Shown here piece after piece: positions 63,841 through 64,000 of a DNA stretch of 64,000 bases. The stretch is from an uncultured Cryomorphaceae bacterium. GTDB taxonomy: Bacteria > Bacteroidota > Bacteroidia > Flavobacteriales > Schleiferiaceae. The DNA is taken from positions 83,836 through 147,835 of the forward strand of contig CAJVWI010000001.1 in NCBI GenBank assembly GCA_913009655.1, read 5' to 3'. The translations under genes were made by a program, and so were the position numbers. The notes beneath the pieces were generated by a model. The model made no database searches. It worked only from the letters and a program-made list of their open reading frames with translations, and was not told the origin of the DNA. The first letter of the stretch is position 1. Each line of letters starts with the position of its first letter.

Positions 63841-64000
63841 TTAGTTAACGTCCCAGAATACTTTATCAGTATCTGCGTCGCTTCCGCCGTTAGCCAATTG
63901 CAGTTCTGTTTTATTCAAAGAGTATTCATCAATTGGATAGCTCATACGATTCGGAGGAAAACGTTGTGCATCTGCAGCAATGTTCATAGCCGGATAATCA
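63841..64000 (-). CDS. SusD/RagB-like outer membrane protein (C-terminal fragment)
   Basis: Only the last 52 residues are in the window; the gene continues past the right edge. The piece, read from DYPAMNIAADAQRFPPNRM to GSDADTDKVFWDVN, has the pattern of a SusD/RagB C-terminus: RFP..R..YPI.E, then N....., GGSD.D..KVFWD. SusD proteins bind nutrients on the outer surface beside a SusC TonB-dependent porin, which would be expected just upstream. The call rests on this short tail. Confidence 0.7.
   Translation of the reverse strand, partial: DYPAMNIAADAQRFPPNRMSYPIDEYSLNKTELQLANGGSDADTDKVFWDVN

Noticed and set aside
1..64000. CRISPR arrays, tRNA or rRNA genes, transposases, integrases, phage genes
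   Set aside because: I looked for direct repeats with spacers, tRNA-like cloverleaf ends and mobile-element proteins and saw none. A tRNAscan-SE and ISfinder run would settle it.

Overview
The window is AT-rich, gene-dense bacterial chromosome with no rRNA, tRNA, CRISPR array or insertion sequence that I can see. It comes from a member of the Bacteroidota, most likely a marine-type Flavobacteriales. The evidence is the LpxC-FabZ fusion, gliding genes gldE and gldD, the PglZ-type response regulator PorX, three proteins with type IX secretion C-terminal domains, a SusD-like C-terminus, bL21 with a C-terminal tail, and promoters of the TTG / TAnnTTTG type instead of -35/-10. Many genes overlap head-to-tail or tail-to-tail, so the genome looks compact.

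Layout. 1-7.8 kb: fumC; then on the minus strand prfB, a giant type IX cargo protein and an ArsC-like gene; ltaE diverges from prfB; recX. 7.8-10.4 kb: a minus-strand HU - TPR protein - tiny bS22/mS38-like protein - RNase G/E operon ending in a hairpin. 10.4-13.8 kb: the Bacteroidota mutY-ssb-gldE-gldD locus, in which ssb is a wreck (frameshifts and stops) but still readable. 13.8-17.3 kb: heme A synthase, an EamA exporter and a dicarboxylate/amino-acid symporter. 17.4-24.5 kb: rplU-rpmA, then serS with a lipoprotein, DUF4286 protein, S9 and M16 peptidases and an O-methyltransferase. 24.5-30.6 kb: kdsB, a type IX cargo protein, a sugar aminotransferase, an outer-membrane-like protein and waaA. 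30.6-36 kb: oligopeptidase B, a TPR lipoprotein, recA, bcp and nth. 36-43.7 kb: a type IX cargo protein, gcvP and the kynurenine pair kynU-kmo. 43.7-47.7 kb: MlaF/MlaE-like ABC pair, a small lipoprotein, a SprT-like protein, purK-purE. 47.7-54.6 kb: LytT/LytS-like pair, aroA, aroB, proline dehydrogenase. 54.6-63.8 kb: Ald-like dehydrogenase, tsaE, porX, an HD protein, lpxD, lpxC-fabZ, lpxA, a lone ABC ATPase and efp, closed by two strong hairpins. The end of a SusD-like gene enters from the right edge.

How they work together. Envelope building (lpxA/C/D, kdsB, waaA, Mla) sits with secretion and gliding (gldD, gldE, porX and T9SS cargo) and with translation and DNA maintenance genes. The clearest unexpected items are the decayed ssb, an endonuclease III without its iron-sulfur cysteines, a GldD without a lipobox, prfB without its programmed frameshift, and a recurring -7 promoter box 4-7 bases before the start codon, which suggests leaderless transcripts.
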